A DNA stretch of 64,000 bases from Prorocentrum cordatum (lineage: Eukaryota > Sar > Dinophyceae > Prorocentrales > Prorocentraceae). Below the pieces are notes generated by a model. That model made no database searches. It saw only the letters and a list, made by a program, of their open reading frames with translations, and was not told the origin of the DNA. Position numbers and translations under genes: made by a program. How positions within the stretch are numbered: position 1 is the first letter of the stretch; each line of letters begins with the position of its first letter. Of the stretch, positions 11,040 through 21,520 are shown one piece after another. Where the stretch lies: the NCBI GenBank assembly GCA_963575745.1, contig CAUYUJ010017826.1, positions 502,552 to 566,551 on the forward strand, given 5' to 3'.

Positions 11040-11530
11040 TGGGCCCGCCATCCAGGCGAGACCTCGTTCTGTAAAGGACTTTCCTTCCATCCTTCCAGCT
11101 GGAAGAGCCGTAAATCGGTGGAGCCATAACGTTCCAGTCCGTGCTGTGAAGGGCCTGCGCTCCACCCGCGCAACCGTTGCACACATTCAAAGATGATGCC
11201 ATCAGATCTTAGGAAGTCCCCAGCAGACTCTATGAACAAGTTCCCACCCTCCATCCGTGTCATCGTTGCACGAGTTTGAGCAGAGGGTCTCAACACCACA
11301 GGACGTCTCAAGCGGTATCCCCATTCTGAAAACGAGCCGCTCTTCAGCTTGCTAGCTGTTGCGTACTTCGCGTGCGAATGTCCGCGGCGCTTCGGCGAGA
11401 GCCTTCCATGGAAGACCTGCCGCCCTGTGCCAGTGGAGCTCATGCAACCTCTCTAGGACGAGCGTGCGCGGCGCCACGGCGCCAGCCCCGTGTTGAGGCG
11501 ACCCGTGCTCCACCCGTGTGACTCGTCGGG
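11040..11530 (-). repeat. degenerate ~85-bp repeat, left copy of a dispersed family
   Basis: The landmark CCACCCTCCATCCGTG followed by a TCGTTGCA or AACTGTTG variant appears near 11085, 11160, 11246 and 11510. The same landmark recurs every 60-95 bp in 60980-61690. Sequence between landmarks is weakly conserved. No protein-coding signal was found. Confidence 0.55.
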
Positions 11531-11584
11531 ACTTTCAGGCTTCGATCCAGGTGCTCGTGTTGGGTGCCTTCCTTGGGCCCACCA

Positions 11585-11700
11585 AACGGATCTGTTCGAC
11601 TCCAGTTCGACCCCAGTTCGACTCCAGTCGACTAAGGTTCGACTCAGGTTCGACTCATGTTCGACTCAAGGTCGGCTCACATGGATGGACGTTCGACGCA
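11585..11700 (+). repeat. short GTTCGACTC tandem repeat resembling Pol III B boxes
   Basis: GTTCGACTC or a one-base variant recurs about eight times at 11-14-bp spacing. The word fits the tRNA T-loop/B-box consensus GTTCRANTC, but no tRNA fold or A box accompanies it. Confidence 0.7.
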
Positions 11701-11889
11701 GCTTCGACACACGAGTGGAGCGAGTGACTCCGGGAAGGTCCCCAGAATGAGCATCCAACTCGATGGCGCAGCTTCTGAGGAGGTCTCGGTGGAAGCGCGC
11801 GGCCCGCTCTGACGGCACGTCTGGTGTTGCTGCAGGGGTGCGCTATCTAGGAGGAGGGGAGGAAGGGGGAGTGGAGGGCGTAGCACGAC

Positions 11890-12170
11890 GACTGAGTCAT
11901 GGCGCCTCCTCCCTGCTCCGCCTCATCAGTGTGCTCATCTTTTCTCCCGCTTCCTCGCTCCTCCCTCCTCCCCTCCTCTCCTCATCCTCACTCCCCTCCT
12001 CCCTCCCCTCCTCCCCTCCTCGCTCCTCCCTCCTCCCCTCCTCCCTCATCCCCTCCCTCCTCCCCTCCTCCCCCCCTCTCCTCATCCTTACTAATCGTCC
12101 GCCTTCCCTCCTCTCCCCATCCTCCGCCCCCCCGGTCCTTCTCCTGCTGCTGCTGCTCCTCGACGCGGAG
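11890..12170 (+). repeat. pyrimidine tract (CTCCTCCC)n
   Basis: About 230 bp of CTCC/TCCC on the plus strand, pure enough to form triplex-type structures; ends in CTGCTGCTG near 12150. Confidence 0.85.
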
Positions 12171-12185
12171 GGGGTTGTGTTAAGT

Positions 12186-12342
12186 CGGGTGTGTACCTCT
12201 ACAGGAGGAGCAGTTATTCGAAAATTGTCAGAGAATAGTCAGGGGGCGATTTTCCGATTTATTGTTTGACTTTTAGGGTGTATGTTTTGAGCATTTTCTG
12301 TTTTTATGTCCAGAATCCCCCTGTCGGAGGACGTGCCCGACC
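12186..12342 (+). repeat. dispersed noncoding block, copy 2
   Basis: Counterpart of 8884-9012 with the same ordered landmarks: ACCTCTACAGGAGGA, GAAAATTGTCAG, GGGGGCGATTTTCC, ATTTTCTG, CCCCCTGTCGGAGGACGTG, CCCGAC. Both copies are followed by GC-rich text that does not align. Confidence 0.75.
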
Positions 12343-13015
12343 TCAGGGTTGTGTTCGGGGGTCGAGGCTCGACCCTGGGACTCGTTCTCGGGTGCGCCCC
12401 GCCCAGCAGCTCCGCTGGGCACCCGGCTGCGGCGACGAGAGGGTGCCCCTCGGGGGCCCGAACACAAGAGTCCTCAACGTCTCGATCCTCGAACTTGAGC
12501 CTTGATATCCGAGGTCGATCCCCGGGGCCTTAGACGTTCTTAAAAAGCGCCGGGGGCGTTTTTTTTTGTTTGTTGTTTTTGTTGATTTTGTTTTTTTGGT
12601 TTTGTTGTTTCCCCCCCCCTCTCTCTCTCTCTCTCCCTCTTCCCTTTTCAATATCGTGGTTGTTTTTCTTCTTCTGTTTTGGGAGCAGTTAGGTTTCCGT
12701 TTTGGGATTGCCGTCTAGCCGTTTTCGATTCGTTTTGCGATCCGTTTTTCATTGTTTTCAACAGCCGTTTTGTGCCCGTTTTCGTCGCGGCGTTGCAGCA
12801 GAGCTCAAGGCCCGTGCAGTGTTTGTTCTGTTTTGGCTCTCCGTTTTGTTTTAGTTTTGGGCTGCCGTTTTTCTTGTTGTTTTTCTTTGTTCCCAACCCT
12901 CCTATGGTTGAACAGAGCAGTGCGGTCGCCCCGTCCTTCTTCTCCTCCCCCCTCCTCCCCTCCTCCTCTCCTGTTTCCTGTGGTTCCCTCTCCTCTTCTC
13001 TCGTGCCGTCGGGCT
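12343..13015. other. spacer with T-rich tracts, no gene
   Basis: Poly-T/G stretch at 12555-12610 and CT run at 12610-12645. Then GTTTTGGG/CCGTTTT phrases recur irregularly to 12890 and CTCC runs follow up to the 101-bp array. Confidence 0.5.
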
Positions 13016-14330
13016 GCGATCTGCGCAAGTGTCGCCACTTTCGTGGGCTCCTGGGAGGCCCAGCGGAGGTGGGTCCCACGCGGACCACCTCGAGACTTCG
13101 CGGCGCCCTTGGGGTCTGCGATCTGCGCAAGTGTCGCCACTTTCGTGGGCTCCTGGGAGGCCCAGCGGAGGTGGGTCCCACGCGGACCACCTCGAGACTT
13201 CGCGGCGCCCTTGGGGTCTGCGATCTGCGCAAGTGTCGCCACTTTCGTGGGCTCCTGGGAGGCCCAGCGGAGGTGAGTCCCACGCGGACCACCTCGAGAC
13301 CTCGCGGCGCCCTGGGGTCTGCGATCTGCGCAAGTGTCGCCACTTTCGTGGGCTCCTGGGAGGCCCAGCGGAGGTGAGTCCCACGCGGACCACCTCGAGA
13401 CCTCGCGGTGCCCTGGGGGCTGCGATCTGCGCAATTGTCGCCACTTTCGTGGGCTCCTGGGAGGCCCAGCGGAGGTGGGTCCCACGCGGATCACCTCGAG
13501 ACCTCGCGGTGCCCTGGGGGCTGCGATCCGCGCAATTGTCGCCACTTTCGTGGGCTCCTGGGAGGCCCAGCGGAGGTGGGTCCCACGCGGATCACCTCGA
13601 GACCTCGCGGTGCCCTGGGGGTTGCGATCTGCGCAATTGTCGCCATTTTCGTGGGCTCCTGGGAGGCCCAACGGAGGTGGGTCCCACGCGGATTACTTCG
13701 AGACCTCGCGGTGCCCTGGGGGCTGCGATCTGCGCAATTGTCGCTACTTTCGTTGGCTCTTGGGAGGCCCAGCGGAGGTGGGTCCCACGCGGATTACCTC
13801 GAGACCTCGCGGTGCCCTGAGGGCTGCGATCTGCGCAATTGTCGCCACTTTCGTGGGCTCTTGGGAGGCCCAGCGGAGGTGGGCCCCACGCGGCTCACCT
13901 CGAGACCTCGCGGTGCCCTGGGGGCTGCGATCCGCGCAATTGTCGCCATTTTCGTGGGCTCCTGGGGGGTGGGTCCCACGCGGATCACCTCGGGACCTCG
14001 CCGCCCCCTGGGGGGCTTGCGATCTGCGCAACTGTCGCCACTTTCGTGGGCTCCTGGGAGGCCCAGCGGAGGTGGGTCCACGCGGATTACCTCGGACCTC
14101 CCCCCCCCCCCCCTGGGGGGCTTGCGATCTGTGCAATTGTCGCCACTGTCGTGGGCTCCTGGGAGGCCCAGCGGAGGTGGGTCCCACGCAGATCACCTCA
14201 GGACCTTGCCGCCCCCTGGGGGGCTTGCGATCTGCGCATCTGTCGCCATTTTCGTGGGCTCTTGGGAGGCCCAGCGGAGGTACGTCCCACGTGGATCATT
14301 CGGAGGTGCGTCATACGCGTTTCTTTCAAC
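13016..14330 (+). repeat. 101-bp tandem repeat, 13 copies
   Basis: Units start with GCGATCTGCGCAA.TGTCGCC at 13016, 13118, 13220, 13321, 13422, 13523, 13624, 13725, 13826, 13927, 14019, 14124 and 14227. The first two spacings are 102 bp, most others 101; the 14019 unit follows a shortened 92-bp unit. Since 101 is not a multiple of three, any ORF cycles through three frames and repeats as a 101-residue superunit; all three frames lack stops. Leftmost copies have AAGTGT and rightmost have AATTGT, so homogenisation is local. Confidence 0.95.
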
Positions 14331-14503
14331 GCCCCTGTGTTTCCATTTCGTATAGTTGCCGTTCCTCTTCTTGCTGCGCTCTTTTGACAGCACTGTTGGG
14401 TGCTCTTCTTGCGCACTGCGGGTCCTTCAGAATGCCAGTCAGCATCGAGTGGTCCTGAGTATAACCGCCACATATATAGAACGGGCTGGGTACGTCACAG
14501 AGT

Positions 14504-14560
<57 letters not shown>

Positions 14561-14615
14561 GCTGTTGCTGCTGCTGCTGCTGTTGTTGTTGTTGTTGTTG
14601 TTGTGGTTGTTGTTG

Positions 14616-14685
<70 letters not shown>

Positions 14686-14793
14686 CGTTGTTGCTGTTGT
14701 TGTTGCTGTTGTTGTTGCTTTCGTTGTTGTTGCTGTTGCTGTTGCTGTTGCTGTTGATGCTGCTGTTGTTGTTGTTGTTGTTGTTGTTGTTGA
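14504..14793 (+). repeat. (TTG)n with (CTG)n blocks
   Basis: 290 bp of TTG and CTG triplets with rare TGG, TCG, TTT and GAT interruptions. Reads as poly-Leu/Cys/Val on plus and poly-Gln on minus. Confidence 0.95.
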
Positions 14794-14839
14794 ACTCTCA
14801 TTCTTGAATAATAATTATTGTTGATTCTTTTGCACAGGG

Positions 14840-15405
14840 TGTCTAGAGCTCCGACCACTTTATTTCGGCGTCGTCGTCGATCCCCCCCGGCTGCCTTGTG
14901 CCCTTCATGTGTCGCTATATGTGTTGCTTTGTGCCTTGTGCCTTCATGTGCCGCTATATGTGTCGCTGTGTGTCGCTATGCGTCTCCATGTGTGCGTCGC
15001 TATGTGTCGCTGTGTGTCGCTATGCGTCGATATGTGTGTGTCGATATATGTCTCTATATGTCGATATGTGTCGACATGTGTCGCTATGTGTCGCTCCCCA
15101 GCACCCCGGCGCACCGCCCCCTCCGCCCCGACGACTTTATTTCGGCGTCGTCGTCGCCCCCCCCCCCTCTCCCTCTCCTCAGCAGCCCAGCGCGCTGCCC
15201 CCTCCGCCCCGACCACTTTATTTCGGCGTTGTGTCGACATGTGTCGCTATGTGTCGCTCCCCAGCACCCCCGCACCGCCCCCTCCGCCCCGACGACTTTA
15301 TTTCGGCGTCGTCGTCGCCCCCCCCCCCCCTCTCCCTCTCCTCATCAGCCCAGGAGGGCTGCCCCCTCCGCTCCGACCACTTTATTTCGGCGTTGTGTCG
15401 ACATT
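14840..15405 (+). repeat. array A of the TTTATTTCGGCGTCGTCG repeat plus a 12-bp TGTCGCTATGTG tract
   Basis: Five units carry CCCCTCCGCCCCGAC(G/C)AC followed by TTTATTTCGGCG and a C-run. Between the first and second units (14903-15095) is a TGTCGCTATGTG minisatellite. The opening phrase AGGGTGTCTAGAGCTCCGAC also occurs at 39578-39597 inside the larger array at 38861-40560, linking the two arrays. Confidence 0.85.
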
Positions 15406-15967
15406 AATTAGGTCGATGGACCATTGTAGCCGGCCCCGCTGGGTGAAATTGCCGATCCAAGCCGAAATGACGCTTTTTTATGGAATCTGGGAAGCCAGCG
15501 AAAACTCGAGTTAGGCAGAACAATCGTTGAACGACAGAAGTCGCAAAGGTCGCAAGTCGCAAGTTTTTGTTTGCGCAAGTTCGCAGCAAGTTGGCCTTAC
15601 AGCGGTCCATCCATCGAAGCTCGGAAGCGAGGGAAAGTGTGAGGGGGATGGAATCTCGGAAGCAAGGGCCTCCAATATTGCACAAAAGCGAAAAGGAAAT
15701 ACTTAGCCTGACGAAAGACCCACCCATATGCAAGTGCGAGTGCCGCAGGGCAGGTGGGACGAATGATGGGGCGCTCCCTATTGGGCCACGAACCGTATGA
15801 GGGGTGTGCCGACACTGAAGGGGGATCCGAAGGAAGGCCTCAGGAAGGCCGCGGACTCGGGGCAGCTTCTTTTTGAAGTGCGGTCTCTCGGAGGGCCTCG
15901 CAGAGAAGTTTTTGAAACCCCTCGTGGCTCTGTAGAGAGAGTGTGAGAGTCCTCGGGCAGCCTCTTG
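15406..15967. other. unique spacer left of the segmental duplication
   Basis: No gene recognised. At 15715-15800 GACCCACCCATATGCAAGTG and a nearby TCCCTATTGGGCCACGAA resemble the left edge of the 77-bp repeat array at 37570-37640, so this may be one decayed copy. Confidence 0.45.
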
Positions 15968-17666
15968 GCCGTATTGGAATGTTCTTGGCGGTCCCTTGGG
16001 CCGTCTTGGACGCTTGCATGACGAAAAAAGCGAGTGAGCGAAACAGGTACGTTTCCTATAAGACTCAGAACATGGTAGACTCTTCTGGCTCTTTCGGCGG
16101 CCATCTAGGAGCACTCTTGGGCCGTGTTGGGGGCCGCGTGGGTCACCGCGCACCCATGTGGGACCGTCATGGGATTACCTTGGGTCATTTTAAAGCTCAT
16201 CGAATTATCTTGGCGCTCTGTGTGAGCCCTCCTGGGCTGTTTCGAGCTATTTTAAGGCTCCCGAAGCTCCAGGCCAAGCGTTCGCGAAGTCATAGGCCCT
16301 GGGAAGGCCCCCCTCAAAACGTCATTTTGGGCCCCAGGGGATCGGGGAGAGTTGAGGGGCACAGCCACATGTCTCACACGCATTCCCCCCCCCCAAAGTG
16401 GGAGTGGGCGGATTTTGAAAGATTCGCACGGCAGTGGGCATCTAAGAAAAACGGTGGTCGTTGGCACCACGATGTGGCCCACGTGTGGCCGGGAGGGGCT
16501 GTCCCGCAGTTGACGACCATCATTTTGTATGCTCCGCTCCAATTGCACATGTGTACTTCAATTCTTCGCTTGTCAGTGCACATATCACAGGAATGGTGGT
16601 CGTTGGCCAGCGGCCTCTGGCCCTCCCCAGGCTTTTAATTGATTTTGATTGCTGCGCGCGGAAGCGAGCATCTCAGAATAATGTTGGCCGTTGACGCCAC
16701 GATGTGTTCCACGTGTGGCCGCCGGGTGCGGGGGCTGACATGTCGAGCTCCCCGCGCAAAGAGCCCCCCAGGAGTCCAAGAGGTCCCCAGGAGACCCCCA
16801 GCAGGCCCCCAAGAGGCCCCAAGAGGCCCCGAGAGGCCTCCAGCAAACCCCCAGGAACGCCCAAGAGAGCACTGGGACTGCCCCAACAAGACCCCGGGAC
16901 GGCTGGAGGCGCCTCGACACACCCTCGCAGCGTCAAACGGGCAACGCGGGAACCAACGTCATGCGCGCTGTAGGCATCCTCTTCTGTGCTGTTCTGTTTT
17001 CTCGCAAGTCATGCCCACTTGTCCTCCAAGGTCGGGGTTCGTGGCAATATCAGGTTTTTCTCCGACCTGGCGGAAGGGGTTCCCGTTTAGTATCCCCCTG
17101 GGGGGGTCTGGGGGGGGGGCCCCCCGGGACATGGCCCAGGCGACGGGCGGAACGCCTGCAGAAAACGGCGGAAGACGGCGCCACGCGGCCCCATTTCTGC
17201 AAACGCGCTTCCGGGAGGCACGGGCGGCCCCAAAATGGTCCACGAGATGGTCCAAGAAGGGTTCGGGTCGCCGAAAGATCGGTCAAGGACGCCCCAGATG
17301 GGTCCAAGATGGCCCACGAGGCCGCCAAGACACCCCAAGAGGCCTCCAAGAAGCCGCCCAAGAGAGCCCCACAAGGCCAAAATCGTTCATTTTACGTAGG
17401 TTTTTGACAGATGTTTGCCTTCGCGCCATTTCGGCTTCCCGGCGCTCCAAGACGGCCCAAGAGGCTTCCAAGACTGCCCCAAGACCGCCCAACAGGCCCC
17501 CAAGACGGCCCAAGAGAGGCCCAAGACGGCCCAAGAGGCGCCCAAGACGGCCCAAAAGAGCCCCAAGACGGCTCCAAGAGAGGCCCAAGAGAGGGACCAC
17601 GAACCGAAACTTCAGCTTTCCGCCTTAAAAGGCCCGCAGAAGGCCCCAAGAAGCCCCCAAGAGGCC

Positions 17667-17703
17667 TCCGTAGCCATTTTGGCTCAAGCCATTTTGGTTC
17701 AAG
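17667..17703 (+). promoter_or_regulatory. genomic DinoSL (22 nt) plus 15-nt leader relict
   Basis: Positions 17667-17688 match all 22 positions of the dinoflagellate spliced leader (T at the variable first base, then CCGTAGCCATTTTGGC and so on). It is followed without a gap by CCATTTTGGTTCAAG (17689-17703), which equals leader positions 8-22 with one change. Position 8 follows the leader's own internal TAG, a known re-used acceptor. The structure therefore records an mRNA trans-spliced, inserted, trans-spliced again at that AG, and inserted a second time. The embedded TAG at 17671-17673 can again serve as acceptor. Confidence 0.95.
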
Positions 17704-17780
17704 CGTGGCTCGACAGCTCCGACTTTTGGGTTCGCGCTCCCCGCGCGCTTCGGCACTGGGCGCGGCCGCCTGAGGCGAGC

Positions 17781-18080
17781 GTGGCGTGCCCCATCAACTG
17801 CCACTGCGACTATGGCATGTCTGGCATCTTGCTGGGCATATTTGTAATTCTCGCCGCGGGCGTGTTCACCTTCTTTCCCGTCTTCCTGAATTGGTTCGCG
17901 TGGGAGTGGTACTTCGACCTGTGCTGGCTCTGGTTTTGCCTCGGGGTCGTCATCCTGGCGTTCGGCTGCGTCTACGAGTGCTGCGTCGGCGCTCCCGACG
18001 CGAAGGCCCGGAAGGCAGAGGCTGACGTCGAGGACGGCGCCGTGAATGCCCCTGCGCCGTACATTATGATCAACAACTAG
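17781..18080 (+). CDS. retroposed small membrane protein, copy 1 (GTG at the expected start)
   Basis: Ninety-nine codons from GTG 17781 to TAG 18078-18080. The homologous position in copy 2 is ATG, so copy 1 has lost its start; the next in-frame ATG (17817) would remove 12 residues. The frame also stays open far upstream. The protein has a Cys-rich N-terminus (ACPINCHC), a long hydrophobic segment (residues ~14-36), a second (~43-64, containing CWLWFCLGVVILAFGC), then a CVYECC motif and a hydrophilic tail ending PAPYIMINN. That is a two-helix membrane hairpin with clustered cysteines. I do not recognise the family. The leader relict upstream and A-run downstream mark it as an mRNA-derived insertion. 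It may be functional through GTG or an upstream start, or decaying. Confidence 0.6.
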   Translation: MACPINCHCDYGMSGILLGIFVILAAGVFTFFPVFLNWFAWEWYFDLCWLWFCLGVVILAFGCVYECCVGAPDAKARKAEADVEDGAVNAPAPYIMINN

Positions 18081-18273
18081 TGAGTTTTGAACCCGAGTTC
18101 GACGCTACGCCTGTTGAGCTTGTAGACCGTTCATCATGTGTGTCCTCCACATGTTGCGATCTGCGTTGCCCCGGGTACGCTCGTACAAACTTGCTTTATG
18201 GCACTTGGGGCGTTCAATCGTGAGACAGACTCAGGTGACATGAGTATTGCTGCAGAGCGGAGGGGGGGGGGGG

Positions 18274-18291
18274 AAAAAAAACCCAAGAGGC
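18274..18291 (+). other. retrogene poly(A) remnant and possible target-site duplication
   Basis: Eight A residues (18274-18281) are followed by CCCAAGAGGC (18282-18291), which also stands at 17656-17665, one base before the leader. This could be a 10-bp target-site duplication. The host tract is itself full of CCAAGAGGCC, so chance cannot be excluded. Confidence 0.55.
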
Positions 18292-18720
18292 TTCAACAAA
18301 CGCCCCAGAGGCCCCCTAGAAACCCCAAGAGGCCCCCAAGAGGCCCAAATGAGGCCCCAAAGCTGCTCCCGAAACGCTTCAAAACAGCTTTCCAGAGGCC
18401 CCCGAGAGGCCAACCACGATTACACAGCTTTCTTCGTCGGACGTTTTCCCTGTCCAGGAGTCTATGAGATACCTAAGGAATAGGCCACTTTGGCCATACA
18501 GTAGGTTACCCTACCAGACAGCCTACCACACAGCGCACCTTGCGAGTACGTACGTCGACGAACTCCGTCAGCCGGAGTTTGGCCACGACCGCTCCCCTTG
18601 GGACCGGTCTTGGGGCGCCCTTGGTGCCTTGTTGAAACCCTACCTGGCCCTCCCTGGTTGCCTTGGGGAGACCCACGTGAGCCCCTAGAGGTCCCCAAGA
18701 CGCCCACGGGTCCCCCATCC

Positions 18721-19224
18721 TGCCTCTCTCGCCCTGTGCCAGCAAGGCAAATTGATGTACGCAGTTTTGACTCCGGCCGCTTCGCCGACGTCCACGACGA
18801 CGACGAAAACGCCAACGACGACGACGACGACAGGTGGAGTCAAAATTGTGTACATCAATCGTCGCTGGTCATCGTCGTCTTCGTCCTCCTCGTCGTCGAC
18901 GTCGTCGGCACCTGACTGTCTTGCCCTGTGCCAGCGGAGCAAATTGATGTACGCAGTTTTGACTCCGGCCGCCTCGCCGACGCCCACGACGACGACGACG
19001 ACGGCGACGACGAAGACGCCAACGACGACGACGACGACGACGACGACGGCCGGAGTCAAAACTGTGTACATCAATCGTCGCGGATCGTCGTCGTCTTCGT
19101 CGTCCTCGTCGGCGTCGTCTCCGGCACCTGCCTCTCTCGCCCTGTGCCAGCGGGGCATTGATGTACACAGTTTTGTCTCCGGCCGCCTCGCCGACGTCCA
19201 CGACGACGACGAGGGCGAAGACGC

Positions 19225-19277
<53 letters not shown>

Positions 19278-19364
19278 TCGACGACGACGACGACGACGAC
19301 GACGACGGCCGGAGTCAAAACTGTGTACATCAATATGCCCCGCTGGCACAAGGCGAGAGAGGCA
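18721..19364. repeat. inverted-repeat hairpin array I (three hairpins)
   Basis: Three units each have a left arm ATTGATGTACRCAGTTTTGA plus CTCCGGCC, a (GAC)n loop, and the reverse-complement right arm: 18751-18859, 18943-19075 and 19157-19334. They are joined by (GTC)n spacers carrying GCCCTGTGCCAGC. The flanks CCTCTCTCGCCCTGTGCC (left) and the reverse complement at 19342-19364 make the whole array one nested palindrome. Both strands have open frames that begin with the same peptide (MYTVLTPA or MYAVLTPA) because the arms are symmetrical. Confidence 0.9.
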
Positions 19365-19415
19365 GGTGCCGGAGACGACGCCGACGAGGACGACGAAGAC
19401 GACGACGATAGGTAG

Positions 19416-20076
19416 AGAGGGGCCCTATGATGAAGCAAGGTGGCGGAGGAAGGCGAGGAGGAGAAGGATGAGGACCAAAAGGAGGGAGGAGGAAAAGGAG
19501 GAGGAGGAGGAGGAGGAGGAGGAGGAGGAGGAGCGAAGACAGGGAGTTGATTCTGATCTCTTGCCCCCCTGGCTCTTTAGGAAGTCCCTTTCGTTGGACT
19601 GGAGTCGAAACTGTGCACTGACTTCGGGCTCAGATGCATTCGGGCCCATAATGCGCCCCTCTGTCGAGGTCTTCCTCCCGTTTCCCGTCTTCAGGGAGGC
19701 CCCGACTGAGCGACGAGGGCATTTGCGTATCATGGTATGTCCTAGGTTTCGTGCCTCTCCCACCCCTCCAAGGAGGCTCAGCCAGAGCGGGGGGGCAATC
19801 GGCATGAGGCATACCATGTTATTAGTCCGGATTCGTGCCCCTTCCCCTCCTCCAGGGAGGCCCGACCAGAGCGAGGACGGCGAAGGTGTTCTCCGTAAGC
19901 CCGCGAGTCAATCAAAGTTTGCTCTGGGGAACTCCGATCGCATAATTTGGGGAGTGTCTTCGTGGCAGCTTGGGATTCTTCGAGGCCTCTTGCCAATTGG
20001 GGCCATCTTGTGTGTTCTCCCTCTTGAGGCTGGGGGTTCTCTTGGGGATCTCTCGGGCCATCTGGCAGGCGCCTAG
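19416..20076 (+). other. purine-rich block with an open frame kept in Units I and III
   Basis: A (GGA)n stretch (19470-19533) leads into a reading frame containing LLPPWLFRKSLSLDWSRNCA and degenerate copies of a GGAGGC(C)CNNCNNAGAGCG repeat. In Unit III the frame is also open across the same text, while Unit II has a one-base loss (GGCCCGACTG for GGCCCCGACTG near 23511) that ends it. Whether it is coding is undecided; a substitution-pattern test on the three copies would tell. Confidence 0.3.
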
Positions 20077-21520
20077 GACTGTCTTGGAGCCCTCTTGGGC
20101 CGTCTTCGGGCCATCTTAGGGGCCTGACGGGCCGTATTGGAATGCTCTTGGCGGTCCCTTGGGCCGTCTTGGACGCTTGCATGACGAAAAAAGCGAGTGA
20201 GCGAAACATTTACGTTTCCTATAGGACTCAGAACATGGTAGACTCTTCTGGCTCTCTCGGCGGCCATCTAGGAGCACTCTTGGGCCGTCTTGGGGGCCGC
20301 GTGGGTCATCGCGCACCCATATCGGACCGTCGTGGGATTACCCCGGGTCATTTTAAAGCCCTATCGAATTATCTTGGCGCTGTGTGTGAGCCCTCCTGGG
20401 CTGTTTTCGAGCTCTTTTAAGGCTCCCGAGGCTCCAGGTAAAGCGTTCGCGAAGTCATAGGCCCGGGGAAGGCCCCCCTCAAAACGTCATTTTGGGCCCC
20501 AGGGGATCGGGAAGAGTTGAGGGGCAAAGCCAAATGTCTCACACGCATTCCCCCCCCCAAGTTGGAGTGGGCGGATTTTGAAAGATTCGCACGGCAGTGG
20601 GCATCTAAGAACAACGGTGGTCGTTGGCGCCACGATGTGGCCCACGTATGGCCGGGAGGGGCTGTCCCGCAGTTGACGACCATCATTTTGTATGCTCCGC
20701 TCCAATTACACATGTGTACTTCAATTCTTCGCTTGCCAGTGCACATCTCACAGGAATGGTGGTCGTTGGCCAGCGGTCTCTGGCCCTCCCCAGGCCTTTA
20801 ATTGATTTTGATTGCTGCGCATGGCAGCGAGCATCTGAGAATAATGTTGGCCGTTGACGCCACGATGTGTTCCACGTGTGGCCGCCGGGTGCGGGGACTG
20901 ACATTTCGAGCTCCCCGCCCAAAGAGCCCCCCAGGAGCCCAAGAGGTCCCCAGGAGACCCCCAACAGGCCCCCAGGAGGCCCCAAGAGGCCTCGAGAGGC
21001 TTCCAGCAAGCCCCCAGAAACGCCCAAGAGAGCATTGGGACTGCCCCAACAAGACCCCGAGACGGCTGGAGGCGCCTCGACGAACCCTCACAACGTCAAA
21101 CGGACAACGCGGGAACCAACGTCATGCGCGCTGTAGGCGTCTTCTTTTTTGCGGTTCTTTTTTCTCGCAAGTCACGCCCACTTGGCCTCCAAGAAGCCGC
21201 CCGAGAGAGCCCCGCAAGGCCAGCATCGTTCATTTTACGTAGGTTTTTGACAGATTTTCGCCTTCGCGCCATTTCGGCTTCCCGACGCTCCAAGACGGCC
21301 CAAGAGGCCTCCAAGACTGCCCCAAGACCGCCCAAGAGGCTCCCAAGAGGGCCCAAGACGGCCCAAAAGAGGCCCAAGACGGCCCAAGAGGCAACCAAGA
21401 CGGCCCAAAAGAGCTCCAAGACGGCTCCAAGAGAGGCCCAAGAGAGGGACCACGAACCGAAAATTCCAGTTTTCCGCCCCGAGAGGCCCACAGAAGGCCC
21501 CAAGAGGCCCCCAAGAGACC

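Larger units (their letters stand above)
15968..20130 (+). repeat. segmental duplication, Unit I (complete)
   Basis: Begins at GCCGTATTGGAATG, which recurs at 20131 and 23939. Order of modules: noncoding A/B (15968-17050), C (17051-17400), CCAAGACGGCCCAAGAGGC tract (17400-17665), retrogene (17667-18291), spacer (18292-18720), hairpin array (18721-19364), purine-rich block and degenerate GGCTCAGCCAGAGCG repeats (19416-20130). Copies differ by scattered substitutions, which argues against assembly duplication. Confidence 0.9.

Noticed and set aside
11585-11700. tRNA gene
   Set aside because: B-box-like words are present but no cloverleaf, A box or anticodon arm can be drawn.
13334-14458. 374-codon repetitive protein over the 101-bp array
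   Set aside because: Stop-free unit copied 13 times; phase rotates with each unit, so no conserved protein repeat is being maintained in one frame.
14439-14858. Poly-Gln protein on the minus strand
   Set aside because: Simple (CAA/CAG)n tract with no flanking coding text.
17667-17703. SL RNA gene
   Set aside because: The leader is not followed by a GT splice donor and SL RNA body; it runs into a relict leader and a protein gene.
18282-18291. Target-site duplication taken as proven
   Set aside because: CCCAAGAGGC recurs many times in the host tract, so it is kept only as possible.
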